Shown here in pieces: positions 41,251-51,787 of a DNA stretch of 64,000 bases. Below the pieces are notes generated by a model. That model saw nothing but the letters and a program-made list of their open reading frames with translations, had not been told where the DNA came from and did no database searches. Source of the DNA: Paraburkholderia sp. DHOC27 (GTDB taxonomy: Bacteria > Pseudomonadota > Gammaproteobacteria > Burkholderiales > Burkholderiaceae); assembly GCF_003429005.1 (NCBI RefSeq), contig NZ_QVQV01000001.1:1047864-1111863 (forward strand). The letters run 5' to 3'. The translations under genes and the position numbers were made by a program. Every line of letters starts with the position of its first letter. The first letter of the stretch is position 1.

Positions 41251-42162
41251 TCAGGTTCCTGGCGGCACTGACGGCTTCCACCTCAGCACCTCGATGAGCG
41301 CGCGCAAGGCAGGCGAGACGTGCCGGCTGGGATAGTAGAGATGCAGTCCATTGAACGGCACGCTCCACTCATCGAGGACGTGCACGAGTCGACCCGCCGC
41401 GATGTGCGGCATGGCCTCTTCTTCGAGCACCATCCCTAATCCTGCGCCCGACAGGATCAAGGTGATGGCGAGATCCGGGGCATCCGCGATGATGAGTTGA
41501 CCCTGTGTCCGGGTGCGAAATTCTTTACCGTCACGCTGAAGCGTCCACGGGAACGTTCCGCCTGCGCTGACATTGCGGTAGTTGACGCAGTTGTGATGTT
41601 CCAGATCTGCGGGCGATTGCGGGCGCGGGTGCCGCTCCAGATAGGCCGGCGCCGCAACCACGATGAGGCGCGTGCTGGGGCCGATGCGCACGGCCACCAT
41701 GTCCTGGTCGACCTTCTCGCCCCAGCGGATTCCTGCATCGAAGCCGTCGCGAACCAGATCCGCCAGCCGGCTTTCCACGCAGATCTCCACCGTGATCTTT
41801 GGATGATCGAGAAGAAACTGCGGCAACACAGGCGCCAGCAAGTAGCGGGCGCCGAACTGGGCCGTCGTGATCCGGATGGTGCCGGAGGGGGCGCCGCGCC
41901 ATTCGCTCATCGCGCCAATGCCGGCCTCGACTTCTTCCACCGCGGATTCGACCGAGCGCAGCAACCGTTCACCCGCAGGCGTGGGGGCGACGCTTCGCGT
42001 CGTGCGTGCCAGCAGGCGCACGCCCAGGCGCAACTCGAGCCCTCGCATGGTGTGGCTCAGGGCAGAAGGAGAGACGTTGAGTTCAGCCGCAGCACGCGTA
42101 AAGCTGCGCGTTCGGGCGATGGTCGCGAATGCCCAAAGGTCATCCAGTTGGCCTCGTTTCAT
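41251..42162 (-). CDS. LysR-family regulator, tandem paralog
   Basis: A 303-residue LysR regulator with the same start pattern as its neighbour (MKRGQLDDLWAFATIARTRSFTRAAAEL) and the same VRDGFDAGIRWGEKV motif in the effector domain. ATG 42162 is chosen by alignment to that paralog; an open frame extends to 42261. It is divergent from the GlxA-type regulator at 42479. Targets are not evident; regulation of the SDR-DJ-1 genes or of its neighbours is possible. Confidence 0.88.
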   Translation of the reverse strand: MKRGQLDDLWAFATIARTRSFTRAAAELNVSPSALSHTMRGLELRLGVRLLARTTRSVAPTPAGERLLRSVESAVEEVEAGIGAMSEWRGAPSGTIRITTAQFGARYLLAPVLPQFLLDHPKITVEICVESRLADLVRDGFDAGIRWGEKVDQDMVAVRIGPSTRLIVVAAPAYLERHPRPQSPADLEHHNCVNYRNVSAGGTFPWTLQRDGKEFRTRTQGQLIIADAPDLAITLILSGAGLGMVLEEEAMPHIAAGRLVHVLDEWSVPFNGLHLYYPSRHVSPALRALIEVLRWKPSVPPGT

Positions 42163-42478
42163 TACTGAGCCTCGCTCATAGGCCCTTGCGGCCTGGAGAT
42201 TATATTTTCCTGCAAGGTGTCGAGCTAAATTACGCCAACAGCTCACGCGTGAACACGACACACCCGCGAAATCGTGACTGGTCCGGTTTGAGCCTGGTTA
42301 CCCCACCAGAGTTCTCCGAACCTGACGCATGACCGCTGATTGATCCGGGCAGGACTGCTACATGAAACGTTCCGGCGCCCGGGTCCCCTGCGCAACGATG
42401 TCCTGATTCATTGCCAGGCAAAGAAAAACGTCGATCCAGAACCTGCTATCGCTGTAGACCTTTAAAGGGAGCACGGCT
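42163..42478. other. 316-bp divergent region, LysR / GlxA-type regulator
   Basis: No gene is seen. The only structure noticed is the 10-bp palindrome TCACGCGTGA at 42243-42252 and the GGGAG ribosome-binding site of the GlxA gene at 42467-42471. Confidence 0.5.
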
Positions 42479-43450
42479 GTGCGTGACGTTGCGTTTGTGA
42501 TGTACCCAGAGTTTTCGATGATGGCGATGACGATCGTCATGGCGTTCGAAGTCGCCAATTCGGTGGCAGGAGCGTCATCTTACGCACTCCATTTCGTTTC
42601 AGAGACCGGCGGAAAAATCAGAACCTCCTGCGGCATGATGATGGAGAGCAGTCCGTTCACGGAGACACCGTTTCACACGCTCTTCGTGGGCGGCGCGGCC
42701 ACCCCGATGGCATCGACGCGTGGGCTGATCGACTACCTGAGGGACGCGCTGCGGCGCCATCGCCGCATTGCTGCGATCTCCACTGGTGCCTTCGCGTTGG
42801 CCGAAGCAGGGCTGCTGGACGGTCGCAACGCGACCACTCACTGGATGCACGCGTCGCTGCTGCAGGCGCAGCACCCGGCGGTGAAGATGGTTCACGACCG
42901 CATCTTCACGAACGACGGTCCGATCTGGACGACGGCCGGCGGAGCTGCCGGATTCGACCTCAGCCTGACGATGATCGAGCACGACCTCGGCGCAGACGTC
43001 GCGAAGGCCGTGGCGCGCGAACTGGTTATCTATCATCGCCGCACGGGCGGCCAGTCGCAGCGATCCATCCTCCTCGAGCTTGCACCGAAAACCGATCGCA
43101 TTCAGGCCGCGCTCACCTATGCGCGGGACAATCTGCACAGACCGTTGACCGTGCCGGAACTGGCCGAGGTCGCGCATCTGAGCCCACGTCAGTTCAGCCG
43201 GGCCTTCCAGGCGGAGACGGGGCAGTCGCCGGCCAAGGCGGTCGAGACCTTGCGGGTGGAGGGCGCACGCAATCTGATGGAACAGAGCCGTCACCCGGTC
43301 GAGGTGGTGGCGCGCCAAAGCGGTTTCAGCGATCGCGACCATATGCGCCGGGCTTTCATGCGTGCGTTCGGGCAGCCGCCGCACGCGTTCCGGCGCATGG
43401 CGCTGCTGGAGACGCATGCTTTCGGCGAAGCGTCGGCGGCGATGCCTTGA
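42479..43450 (+). CDS. GlxA-type AraC regulator with DJ-1-like domain, nucleophile Cys replaced by Ser
   Basis: A 323-residue protein with an N-terminal DJ-1/PfpI-like sensor domain (about 1-185) and a C-terminal AraC DNA-binding domain with two HTHs (LTVPELAEVAHLSPRQFSRAFQAETGQSP; PVEVVARQSGFSDRDHMRRAFMRAFGQPP). The usual CTGAF elbow reads STGAF here (Ser101), so the domain probably binds a ligand rather than acting as an enzyme. The start is a GTG at 42479 with GGGAG seven bases upstream. Targets are unknown; related regulators lie beside the second SDR-DJ-1 operon. Confidence 0.87.
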   Translation: MRDVAFVMYPEFSMMAMTIVMAFEVANSVAGASSYALHFVSETGGKIRTSCGMMMESSPFTETPFHTLFVGGAATPMASTRGLIDYLRDALRRHRRIAAISTGAFALAEAGLLDGRNATTHWMHASLLQAQHPAVKMVHDRIFTNDGPIWTTAGGAAGFDLSLTMIEHDLGADVAKAVARELVIYHRRTGGQSQRSILLELAPKTDRIQAALTYARDNLHRPLTVPELAEVAHLSPRQFSRAFQAETGQSPAKAVETLRVEGARNLMEQSRHPVEVVARQSGFSDRDHMRRAFMRAFGQPPHAFRRMALLETHAFGEASAAMP

Positions 43451-43511
43451 GCTTCGTACGCCGATTTGTGCAAACGGGCATTCAACGCGTCGATGGCTTG
43501 AAACATGGCAT

Positions 43512-43790
43512 CTACGTGATTGAGGAAGTCGCCTCCCCTTGACGACCGATGAGACTGTCGACGACGCGGTGAGCCGCTTCGATCTGGTCGGTGATGGGCG
43601 TCGCAGCGTCGAGCGCGTGCAGCACCGAACCGCCGAGATTTTTCGCCGCGAGCGCAAGTGCGGGCGGCGTGGCGACCGTGGGATTGATGAAGAGCGTCGT
43701 TTCGATTCTTCCATCGTCAATGTGCCTCAAGACGAGGAGAATTTCGAAACTGCGATAAACATCGCGTACGGGTTCTTGCACTTCTGTCAA
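43512..43790 (-). CDS. Small hypothetical protein
   Basis: A 92-residue open frame filling the gap between the GlxA-type gene and the molybdenum hydroxylase. It is strongly GC-biased at third codon positions and reads like a real protein (TTLFINPTVATPPALALAAKNLGGSVLHALDAATP). It has no ATG; TTG 43790 or GTG 43781 would be the start, and neither has a clear ribosome-binding site. No family recognised. It could also be the remnant of a longer gene. Confidence 0.35.
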   Translation of the reverse strand: MTEVQEPVRDVYRSFEILLVLRHIDDGRIETTLFINPTVATPPALALAAKNLGGSVLHALDAATPITDQIEAAHRVVDSLIGRQGEATSSIT

Positions 43791-43838
43791 AGCCTCTCAA
43801 CGAGATCGTTTGCTTGGATGAGATCGGGCGAATCTCAG

Positions 43839-46163
43839 TCACACACCCTTGGCTTGCTGTTGGTCGAGCATGGCCTTGACCGCTTCGGCCCGAATCGGCA
43901 AATGGCGCATACGTACACCGACTGCCGCGAAAATCGCATTGCCTATGGCGGGGGCAACGACCGTGGTGGGCGGTTCTCCCAAACCAACGGGAACCTCGTT
44001 GCTGTCCACGAAAGCGATATCCATGTCGGGGACGTCACCCATACGCAGCGGCGTATAGCTGGTGAGGTTGAGGTCCTTCACGTTGCCGTTCTCGAACTCC
44101 GTGCCCTCGTAGAGGGCCATGCTCAAGCCCCAAAGCGTGCCGCCCTGCGCCTGGGCGAGAGCACCATCGGGGTCGATGATCACGCCTGCGTCGATTTCCA
44201 CCCACAGTTTCTGCACGGAAACGATGCCGGTGGCCCGATCGACCTTGACCTGTGCAACGCATGCACACCAGGTCGGCATGCTGCGCTCCTGGCCGAAAGA
44301 ACTGCCGAGACCAAGGCCAGTGTCCGGGGGAAGGGCACGCCCCCAGCCTGCTCGTGCAGCCACCCGGCGCACGACATTCGCCTGTCGTAAAGCGCCGCCC
44401 ACGGCATTGGGCGCCGCGCCGGCATTCCGTCCGGCAGCATTGAGATGCGCCAGGCGGAGCGCCACGGGATCCACGCCCTGCTTATGCGCGACCTCGTCCA
44501 TGAACGATTCCAGCGCCCAGTTCGTCCACCCAGGTGATACCGCGCGCAGCCAGCCAGGCCGGAAGCTTTTCTGCGCCAGATCGTTGTTCACGGCGCGCAC
44601 TCTCAGTGGCCCGACGTCGTACCAGTGATCCGCGCCGGAGATCGAGAATGGATCATACGAGGCACCGTTCGTGCCTTTCTTCATGTTTCCGGGGAACACC
44701 GTCAAACTCGGCCACCCGGCCACCGCGACGTGTTCCATCGCGGCGATTTTCCCGCTCGCGTCCCAGCCCATCTTCAAGCGCTGCAACGTGGGTGAACGCA
44801 AGGAGTCGAGCCGGGTGTCGTCTTCGCGGGTCAACACCATCTTCACGGGCTGCTTCAACATCTGCGCGGTCAACGCTGCGGGCACCGCGTAGTCGCCGTT
44901 GAGACGGCGGCCGAATCCACCACCAATCAGGTACGTGCGCATGACGATGCGTTCGCGTGGAACCTGCAGCGCCTTCGCGAGGACCGGAAGGATGAAGTCC
45001 TGCGCCTGATTGCCCGTGTGAATTTCGAAGATACCGTTCTTCTCGAACGCAACCGCATTGACGGGTTCGAGTTGAAAGTGCAGCACACCGGCCGTTGTGT
45101 AGGTTTGCTCGAGCGTGCCTTTGGCGCCCGCGAGCCCGTGGTCGACATCGCCGCCGCCCGTGTCGAGCAGCGCACCCTGACTGCTATCGGCAATCAGAGC
45201 CGTAGCGTGATCGAACAGGTCCTTTTCGGAGACCGTCGATGTCTCGCCGCTTTGCCATTGCACCTTCACGAGTTCGGTGGCCCGCACGGCGGCGTAATAG
45301 CTCTGCGCGATCACCATGACCCAGCCGGGTACGGTGCCGGACGGATCGTCGAGCACCAGGCTTTGCTTATACCCCTTGATTTGCCGGGCCGCCGTGTCGT
45401 CGACGGAAATCACCTTGGAGCCGTATCGGGTGGGCGGCATCTTCGGACGCGCGTACAGCATATCGGCCACGTCGACGTCGATGCCATACACAGCCGTGCC
45501 GTTGATCTTCAGCGGAACATCGAGCGCTGTGGTCGGATTGCCGATCAGTCTGCGTGTTCCCGCTGATTTGATGGGGAGCGCCTTCAATTGCTCGTCGGAA
45601 AAGCGGCGCGCAACATTGCCGCGCTGAACAATCTCGCCATACCCAATGGACCGACTGCCCGCCTGAACCCTGCTGGCTCGCGCAGTGCACGCGGATGGCG
45701 ATACGCCCAGCAGCTTTGCGCCTTCCTCGATGAGCGTGATGCGGCCTGCCGCACCCGCGCGGCTGAAGGTCGGATAGAGCGCCCAGACCGAGGTACTCGC
45801 ACCCGTCACCATGAAGCCCCACTTGGGATCGGTGTCCACGCCGACCACCCGGACCGAGTTCCAGTCGGCTTCCAGTTCATCGGCCAGTATTCTCGCGACG
45901 GCTGTGCCAATGTGCTGGCCCATCTCCGCCTTTGGCACGTTCACCGTGACGATGCCCTGATGGTCGATCGAAAACCAGACCGTCGGCTCGAACATGGGCC
46001 CGGCAGACCCGGCAGCGTCCGACGGCGCGGCTCCGAGCACGGCGGCCGCCTGGGCGATCTGCGGAAATCCGAACAGGGCGCCCGTCGCAGCCGCGGCGAT
46101 CAAAAAGGATCGTCGCGACAGATCGATCGTAGCGTCGTCGCTCTCGACACGGACCCGGCTCAT
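43839..46163 (-). CDS. Molybdopterin-binding subunit of a periplasmic aldehyde/isoquinoline-type oxidoreductase
   Basis: A 774-residue large subunit of the xanthine oxidase family, type IorB/aldehyde dehydrogenase beta. A twin-arginine signal with Arg17-Arg18 ([12 protein letters not shown]) predicts export in folded form with its cofactor. The molybdopterin domains show [12 protein letters not shown] and the active-site glutamate Glu730 (VGLGEPP). It hydroxylates aldehydes or N-heterocycles using water. The electron path is through the [2Fe-2S] subunit and the triheme cytochrome encoded just upstream. It overlaps the Fe-S gene by 4 bp. Confidence 0.92.
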   Translation of the reverse strand: MSRVRVESDDATIDLSRRSFLIAAAATGALFGFPQIAQAAAVLGAAPSDAAGSAGPMFEPTVWFSIDHQGIVTVNVPKAEMGQHIGTAVARILADELEADWNSVRVVGVDTDPKWGFMVTGASTSVWALYPTFSRAGAAGRITLIEEGAKLLGVSPSACTARASRVQAGSRSIGYGEIVQRGNVARRFSDEQLKALPIKSAGTRRLIGNPTTALDVPLKINGTAVYGIDVDVADMLYARPKMPPTRYGSKVISVDDTAARQIKGYKQSLVLDDPSGTVPGWVMVIAQSYYAAVRATELVKVQWQSGETSTVSEKDLFDHATALIADSSQGALLDTGGGDVDHGLAGAKGTLEQTYTTAGVLHFQLEPVNAVAFEKNGIFEIHTGNQAQDFILPVLAKALQVPRERIVMRTYLIGGGFGRRLNGDYAVPAALTAQMLKQPVKMVLTREDDTRLDSLRSPTLQRLKMGWDASGKIAAMEHVAVAGWPSLTVFPGNMKKGTNGASYDPFSISGADHWYDVGPLRVRAVNNDLAQKSFRPGWLRAVSPGWTNWALESFMDEVAHKQGVDPVALRLAHLNAAGRNAGAAPNAVGGALRQANVVRRVAARAGWGRALPPDTGLGLGSSFGQERSMPTWCACVAQVKVDRATGIVSVQKLWVEIDAGVIIDPDGALAQAQGGTLWGLSMALYEGTEFENGNVKDLNLTSYTPLRMGDVPDMDIAFVDSNEVPVGLGEPPTTVVAPAIGNAIFAAVGVRMRHLPIRAEAVKAMLDQQQAKGV

Positions 46164-46627
46164 CCCTTGTTCTCCGACATGTCACGGGCGGCGCGTTTGA
46201 TCGCGTCACGGATGCGTGAATACGTCATGCAACGGCAGAGGTTGCCGGTCATCACCGCGTCGATGTCCGCGTCGGTGGGTTGCGGGAAATCCTTGAGCAT
46301 GGCCGCGACCTGCATGATCTGCCCTGACTGGCAATAACCGCACTGTGGAACCTGTAAATCCAGCCATGCCCGTTGCACCGGATGTTGCCCCTTCGGGTCC
46401 AGTCCTTCGATGGTCGTGATATCCGCGCCATCGACGGCACTGAGCGGCGTAATGCAGGAACGGGTAGGGCGTCCGCCGACGTGGACGGTGCATGCACCGC
46501 ACATGCCGATTCCGCAGCCGAACTTCGTGCCTTTGAGACCCACCGTATCGCGGACGATCCATAGAAGCGGTGTGTGTTGATCTTCTTCGACCGTCACCTG
46601 TTTACCGTTGATGCGGAATTCGGTCAT
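46160..46627 (-). CDS. [2Fe-2S] subunit of the molybdenum hydroxylase
   Basis: A 155-residue small subunit with a plant-type ferredoxin domain (Cys38, 43, 46, 58 in [12 protein letters not shown] and later) and a C-terminal helical [2Fe-2S] domain (Cys96, 99, 131, 133 in CGYCQSGQ and LCRC). All eight cluster ligands are present. ATG 46627 is chosen by homology ([11 protein letters not shown]); the frame continues upstream into the cytochrome gene. It has no export signal and would be carried across the membrane with the Tat-targeted large subunit. Confidence 0.93.
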   Translation of the reverse strand: MTEFRINGKQVTVEEDQHTPLLWIVRDTVGLKGTKFGCGIGMCGACTVHVGGRPTRSCITPLSAVDGADITTIEGLDPKGQHPVQRAWLDLQVPQCGYCQSGQIMQVAAMLKDFPQPTDADIDAVMTGNLCRCMTYSRIRDAIKRAARDMSENKG

Positions 46628-47988
46628 GGTTTGGCTCCCTGTTCCTCGGCGCGTATCTGCGCAACCTGTTTTGCCAGATCGGGCCACGGTGCCTTGTCGG
46701 TACGCGTGGCGCGCAAATACGAAGCAACCAGCGCCACATCCTCGTTGGTCATGCCGCGTGCAAAGCCTGGCATGACGATCCCCGGCGCTCCATCTTTCGC
46801 ACTGATCCCATCGAGAATGACGTGGATCAGATTCCTTGGATCATCGAGAAATATGGCGGTGTTGAGGCCCAGATCAGGCCGTTCGGGATTCACGTCCGGG
46901 GCACGGTTGTAGTGACATGACGCACAGGCCGAAACGAACAGGCGACCACCTGCTTCACGTATCCGCGTGTGGTCCTGAGCGTCGGACTTCAACGCGGTCG
47001 CGACGACTGGATTGACCTCGGCGGTTCTGGAGTCGCCCGAGGACAGGGACTCGATATAGGCGACCAATGCGCGTTGATCTTCGGGTGGCACGTCGGCCAG
47101 TTCACGAGACACGGTTGCCATGGGTCCCGCAGCCGTACCGTGATATTTGCTGATGCCAGTGGTCAGATAGCGTTGCAGTTCGTCGGTCGTCCACGGCATG
47201 GGCGAAGGATTCGCCGCGGTCAGTGCGGGCGCAAACCATCCATCGACGACAGCGCCCTGGTAGAGCCGGTTCTTTAGCTCTTCACCCAGCGGTCCGCGCG
47301 GGGTATGACACGCTGAACAGTGGCTCAAGCCCTCTGCCACGTACGCGCCGCGATTCCACAGTGGCGATTCCTGGGTGTCCGGAACAAAACGTCCCGCACG
47401 GAAAAAGAGCAGCTTCCAGCCGGCCTGAAGCGAACGTATGCCGAAGGGAAAGATCATTTCATTCGGATGGTCGCGCTGGCTTACCGGCGTCCTGGTCATC
47501 ATGTAAGCGTACAGCGCGTGAATGTCCGAATCCGAGAGCTTGGTGAAGTGATCGTACGGGAACGCGGGGAACAGATGCGATCCATCGCGCGCCACGCCCT
47601 CGTGCATGGCGCGGCGGAAAGCCTCTTCTGTCCATGCTCCGATGCCAGTCTCGCGATCGGGCGAAATGTTGGTCGAGTAGATGGTCCCGAAGCCGGACTT
47701 CATCGCATAGCCGCCGGCGAATGGCTTGCCGCCCGCCACGCTATGGCAGCTTGCGCAGAAGCCCGATGCGGCGAGGCGCGCGCCCTGTTCGATCAGCACA
47801 GGAGAAAAGCTCGCTGCAGTGGGCGTCGGTCCCTCTGCAATCGAGGGACGCCATGCGAACGCGGCAAAGCCAACCACTCCAACGACGACCAGGATCGCGA
47901 AGTAGACCGCGAATCGTATGAAACGACCTTGGGGGCGCGGCGATGACGCGGCGCTTTCTTTGGGGGGAACTTCGCCTTGACTCGTCAT
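46624..47988 (-). CDS. Membrane-anchored triheme cytochrome c for the molybdenum hydroxylase
   Basis: A 454-residue cytochrome c with an uncleaved-looking N-terminal membrane helix (about residues 24-46) and three CxxCH heme sites: CASCH (78-82), CSACH in the middle and CASCH in the last third. This layout matches cytochrome subunits of membrane-bound alcohol and aldehyde dehydrogenases, which pass electrons to ubiquinone or a terminal oxidase. It overlaps the Fe-S gene by 4 bp and leads a three-gene operon. Confidence 0.93.
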   Translation of the reverse strand: MTSQGEVPPKESAASSPRPQGRFIRFAVYFAILVVVGVVGFAAFAWRPSIAEGPTPTAASFSPVLIEQGARLAASGFCASCHSVAGGKPFAGGYAMKSGFGTIYSTNISPDRETGIGAWTEEAFRRAMHEGVARDGSHLFPAFPYDHFTKLSDSDIHALYAYMMTRTPVSQRDHPNEMIFPFGIRSLQAGWKLLFFRAGRFVPDTQESPLWNRGAYVAEGLSHCSACHTPRGPLGEELKNRLYQGAVVDGWFAPALTAANPSPMPWTTDELQRYLTTGISKYHGTAAGPMATVSRELADVPPEDQRALVAYIESLSSGDSRTAEVNPVVATALKSDAQDHTRIREAGGRLFVSACASCHYNRAPDVNPERPDLGLNTAIFLDDPRNLIHVILDGISAKDGAPGIVMPGFARGMTNEDVALVASYLRATRTDKAPWPDLAKQVAQIRAEEQGAKP

Positions 47989-48510
47989 TGCCTGCTCACT
48001 GAAAGTTCGCCTTCTTCGTTACCGAAATCCGTTCAGCCGTGGTACGTGTTCGATCGTTTTGCCGGGATAGGGTGGGAGTGAACCGGTCAGTGAATCGGGT
48101 AGGAGAAATGATAGGTGGGGAGCGGAACTGGCTGCAATGTCATATCCACGATGTTTTCGGACAGGCGACGCCCTTTTGCAGCGATGCGACGAGCGTCGTG
48201 AAGCGTGGCTTTAATCGCAGTTTATTTGACATATGAGACGCCGCCAGCAAGGGCTACCTTTAACGGGCGGACGGATCAGGTGAGGTCTGCCACCCGGTTT
48301 TCGTCTCGTGCGACCCGCTTGCGGTCGCGCTGCAAAAGTTTGGGTCAACGGTTCGAGAGTGGTGTCTAGCGCGCGGCCGCAGGCCGCAGAAAGAAACACT
48401 GCTAGCGACGCGCGACCCTGTCTGCAGATCACGACGACCAACACGCCAGCGCCTGTCTACCGCTGACAAACGCCGGATGTTGTCTGCACTTCTTCTTGAA
48501 GGAAGCCGTC
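47989..48510. other. 522-bp divergent intergenic region
   Basis: The region lies between the cytochrome operon and aldehyde dehydrogenase copy 2. No gene is convincing. A GC-rich hairpin GCGGCC-GCA-GGCCGC lies at 48373-48387, and short open frames on both strands lack coding character. It presumably contains two promoters; AAGGAA before 48511 is the ribosome-binding site. Confidence 0.5.
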
Positions 48511-49884
48511 ATGGCCTATCAAACGATCAATCCGACCACCAACAAACTGATCAAGACCTATCCCAATCACACCGAGGCCGATATCGAGGCGGCGCTGAGC
48601 GCAGCCCACGCCCTGTACAAGTCGAGTTGGGCACAGGGTCCTATCCAGCCGCGCCTGCAGGTGCTCGAACGCCTCGCCGACCTCATCGACGCCCGTGCCG
48701 CGGAACTGGCCCGCATCTGCGTCGAGGAGATGGGCAAGCTGATTTCCGACGCCCGCGACGAGGTGTGGATCATCGCCGAGATCGCGCGTTACTACGCCCG
48801 CGAAGCCGAGGGCTTCCTGGCGCCGATCAAGATCGAATCGGCGCTCGGCGAAGCGTGGATCCAGCATCATCCGCTCGGCGTGATGATGGTGGTCGAGCCG
48901 TGGAATTTCCCCTACTACCAGTTGATGCGGGTCTTCGCTCCGAACTTCGCAGCGGGCAATCCGGTGGTCTCGAAGCACGCCAGCATCGTCCCGCACTGCG
49001 CCACCGTGTTCGAAGAACTGGTGAACGAGGCGGGCGCGCCGAAGGGCGCCTGGGCCAATCTGTTCATCACCTCGAACCAGGTCGCCGGCATCATCGCGGA
49101 CGACCGCATCGTAGGCGCGGCCATGACCGGCTCCGAAGGCGCGGGCGCCGCCATTGCCACTCAGGCTGCCAAACACCTGAAAAAATCGACCCTTGAGATG
49201 GGCGGCAACGATGTCTTCGTCGTTCTCGAAGACGCCGATCTGGACAAGGCCATCGAAGCCGGCGTGTTCTCGCGGCTGCACATCACTGGGCAGGAGTGCA
49301 TCTGCGCCAAGCGCTTCGTGCTTCACGAGAAGATCGCCGAGGAATTTCTCGAGCGCTTTACCACGGCGATGGCGGCGGCAAAGATTGGCGATCCAATGGA
49401 AGAGGACACCAAACTGGGGCCGCTTTCCTCGGCTGATGCCAGCGCGGGCCTTGCGAGCCAGGTGCAGCGCGCGGTCGACGCCGGCGCCACGCTGCACCTC
49501 GGCGGCAAGCCGATTGACCGTCCGGGCAATTTCTTCGAGCCCACTATCCTGACCAACGTGACACGCGACAATCCCGCTTATTTCGAGGAGTTTTTCGGGC
49601 CGGTCGCGCAGATCTACGTGGTCAGCAATGACGACGAGATTGTCGAGCTGGCCAACGACTCGCGCTTCGGTCTTGCTGGTGCAGTGTTTTCGAAAGACAT
49701 CGAGCGTGCGCGCGCGCTCGCCTCGCGCATTGAGACGGGCGCCATCTGGATCAATACATTCGCGTCGACGGCGCCCGAGCTGCCGTTTGGCGGCGTCAAG
49801 CGCTCAGGCTACGGCCGCGAGTTGTCCCAACTCGGCATCAAGGAGTTCGTGAACCAGAAGCTCGTGCTGGTTGCCGCGTCGTAG
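48511..49884 (+). CDS. NAD(P)-dependent aldehyde / succinate-semialdehyde dehydrogenase, copy 2
   Basis: A 457-residue paralog of the enzyme at 35567, gap-free in alignment. It has Cys263 (GQECICAKRF, with a second cysteine two residues later), Glu229 (LEMGGNDVF), EPWNFPYYQLMR and PFGGVKRSGYGREL. Activity is predicted to be the same. Its GC content and GC3 appear higher than in copy 1, and its upstream region lacks the inverted motif found before copy 1, so the copies are probably regulated differently. ATG 48511 follows AAGGAA by six bases. Confidence 0.91.
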   Translation: MAYQTINPTTNKLIKTYPNHTEADIEAALSAAHALYKSSWAQGPIQPRLQVLERLADLIDARAAELARICVEEMGKLISDARDEVWIIAEIARYYAREAEGFLAPIKIESALGEAWIQHHPLGVMMVVEPWNFPYYQLMRVFAPNFAAGNPVVSKHASIVPHCATVFEELVNEAGAPKGAWANLFITSNQVAGIIADDRIVGAAMTGSEGAGAAIATQAAKHLKKSTLEMGGNDVFVVLEDADLDKAIEAGVFSRLHITGQECICAKRFVLHEKIAEEFLERFTTAMAAAKIGDPMEEDTKLGPLSSADASAGLASQVQRAVDAGATLHLGGKPIDRPGNFFEPTILTNVTRDNPAYFEEFFGPVAQIYVVSNDDEIVELANDSRFGLAGAVFSKDIERARALASRIETGAIWINTFASTAPELPFGGVKRSGYGRELSQLGIKEFVNQKLVLVAAS

Positions 49885-50030
49885 AGCGGGTCAATCAGGT
49901 AGATCGGGCCGCTCTCGTGAGCGATGGCAGGATCTCACTTGCGAGAGCGATACCTGTAAATGGCGCCCGCGTGGTGCGCGGGCGGCAACAAACTTCGGCG
50001 TTTGTTTTTCTCTTTAGGGAGCATGGAATC

Positions 50031-50459
50031 GTGCAATTTGGCGACGACAAATCCAGTCTCTGGGTGCACGTTCTGGATGCACTTGGAGACGCTTCCCGTG
50101 GCACCGGGTCTTCGCGCCACGCTGCCCCAAAGTCAGCGCGCCATGCGTTGCTCGCCAATCCCTATCGCCGCCCTCTGCACGCGCAGATTACGTCCTTCTT
50201 CTCACGCTGCGTGACCATCAACGTACTGGAATGCTCGGATCGTATCGCCATGATCGAGTGGATCGATCCCACCGGCGGCCACTACGCGGAGCAACGGTGG
50301 CAACGCTCCATCACGCGGCGCAGCGGCATTTGCGCGCTTTCCGGCGACGCGATTGTGCGCGGCGATTGTGTGTTCCGGCCCACACGCAGAGTGCCCGCGC
50401 CAATGAATTCTCACGCGATGATCCTCGCTCGAGCGCTGCCCATCCGTAACAGCGTTTAG
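50031..50459 (+). CDS. DUF3331 protein
   Basis: A 142-residue protein of the Burkholderia-type DUF3331 family, recognised from WSDRIAM-like and later blocks: MIEWIDPTGGHYAEQRW, GICALSGDAIVRGDCVFRP and MNSHAMILARALP. Function unknown. GTG 50031 is chosen as start because AGGGAG lies nine bases upstream; an open frame runs back to a GTG at 49917, but that leader has no family resemblance. It follows aldehyde dehydrogenase copy 2 on the same strand. Confidence 0.75.
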   Translation: MQFGDDKSSLWVHVLDALGDASRGTGSSRHAAPKSARHALLANPYRRPLHAQITSFFSRCVTINVLECSDRIAMIEWIDPTGGHYAEQRWQRSITRRSGICALSGDAIVRGDCVFRPTRRVPAPMNSHAMILARALPIRNSV

Positions 50460-50723
50460 GCGGTTGTTGCGAACCATCATTGGTATTCGTCGCTGCCTCC
50501 AATGGCCGATTTCCTTGCATCTATGTCATTGGCCTCGTTCGCCGACCTGGCCAGAATCTTCTGAAAGCACGCTTGCTCAGCACATCAAAGGGTCTTTCCA
50601 CCTCTGAATGTGAGGCTCGCCGCTTTCGCCCTTTCGTTTCTCGATCCCGCCTGTGATTGAAGGATAGCGGACGATTGATCGTCTGCTTGCGGCGACGCGT
50701 GCTGTCTCTTCGGTTCATTGACT

Positions 50724-51677
50724 ATGACGCACACTATCAAGCTCGTCGTGTATGCGGATTTCCAGGCGCTGGCGCTTGCTGTCGGGACTGTGTTCGAGTA
50801 CGCCAACCTGGCGCACGGCGAGCAGTCGTACGATTTTCATGTCGTCTCCGAATCGGGTGGTGCCGTCATGTCCTCCGAAGGCATTTCGGTCAACACCGGG
50901 CGCCTTCAAGACGAGCCTTGCGACACGCTGATCGTCGCCGGCGACAACCAATATCAATTACCGCCGGAGAGCCTGCTGACTTACATTCGCCGTGCGCCGG
51001 CGCACTGCCGGCGGATAGCCTCCGTGGGCACCGGTGCGTTTGTTCTGGCAGAAGCGAAACTCCTCGACGGCAAGCACGCGACGACCCACTGGTCCTCCGC
51101 TGTCAGCTTCAAGAGACGCTACCCCAATGTCTTGCTGGATGAAGATTGCCTCGTGGCGGTGGACGGTCAGATCTGGACGTCTGCAGGTATGACCGCCGGG
51201 GTCGATCTCGCCCTGGCGATGGTCGAGGAAGACCTGGGGGCGCAGACCGCGCGCAAGGTTGCTCGTCAGCTCGTGCGGCATCAACGTCGCAGTGGCGGCC
51301 AGGCGCAGTTTTCCGCGCTTCTGGAGCCGGGCGTGAATTCCGCACTGGTGGAGAAGGTCCTCGCTTACGCGAAGGCGCATCTGCGCGACGATCTTTCGGT
51401 TGGGGTTCTGGCCGAGGTGGCCCAGCTCAGCCCGCGCCAGTTCAGCCGGGTATTTTCCCGAGAGACCGGTCAATCGCCCGGCAAGGCAGTCGAGCGTCTG
51501 CGTGTGGAAGCAGCGCGGCTGATGATGGAAACGAGCCGCCGTCCCATCGAAGTGATTGCGCGCGAGACCGGCTTTGGCGATCGCGAGCGCATGAGGCAGG
51601 CATTCATACGCGCGTTCGGTCAACCGCCGCAAGCCATCCAACGTGTTTCGGCGAACGCACCCCTGAGCACTGATTGA
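50724..51677 (+). CDS. GlxA-type AraC regulator with DJ-1-like domain, nucleophile Cys replaced by Gly
   Basis: A 317-residue protein with the same two-part build as the one at 42479: a DJ-1-like domain (IKLVVYADFQALALAVGTVFEYAN) and an AraC domain (LSVGVLAEVAQLSPRQFSRVFSRETGQSP; PIEVIARETGFGDRERMRQAFIRAFGQPP). The elbow residue is Gly102 (VGTGAF), so covalent chemistry at this site is excluded. Start ATG 50724, with a TTG six bases earlier possible. It converges on the exported DJ-1 gene across a strong terminator. Confidence 0.88.
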   Translation: MTHTIKLVVYADFQALALAVGTVFEYANLAHGEQSYDFHVVSESGGAVMSSEGISVNTGRLQDEPCDTLIVAGDNQYQLPPESLLTYIRRAPAHCRRIASVGTGAFVLAEAKLLDGKHATTHWSSAVSFKRRYPNVLLDEDCLVAVDGQIWTSAGMTAGVDLALAMVEEDLGAQTARKVARQLVRHQRRSGGQAQFSALLEPGVNSALVEKVLAYAKAHLRDDLSVGVLAEVAQLSPRQFSRVFSRETGQSPGKAVERLRVEAARLMMETSRRPIEVIARETGFGDRERMRQAFIRAFGQPPQAIQRVSANAPLSTD

Positions 51678-51730
51678 GCGAATCCTGGCTGAACTGCCTC
51701 AAAGAAATCACTTGCTGCTGCGCAAAGAAA

Positions 51731-51759
51731 ATCGGCCAGGGGCGAAACCCCTGGCCGAT
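51731..51759. terminator. Strong bidirectional terminator hairpin
   Basis: ATCGGCCAGGGG (51731-51742) pairs perfectly over 12 bp with 51748-51759 across the loop CGAAA. Read leftward the stem is followed by TTTCTTT, a classic intrinsic terminator for the DJ-1 gene; it can serve the rightward GlxA gene too. Confidence 0.85.
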
Positions 51760-51787
51760 CGAGTCATATACAAACAGCAGGAACAGA

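Noticed and set aside
42599..43720. A 373-codon open frame on the minus strand
   Set aside because: It lies opposite the GlxA-type regulator and is rich in Arg/His/Gln without domain features, so it is a shadow frame.
48230..48470. Possible small gene or mobile-element remnant in the 522-bp gap
   Set aside because: Short frames on both strands are arginine-rich and overlap each other; no terminal repeats or transposase motifs were found.
48457..49497. A 346-codon minus-strand frame, and a similar one opposite the first aldehyde dehydrogenase
   Set aside because: They resemble each other only because the two sense genes are paralogs; no independent evidence of coding.
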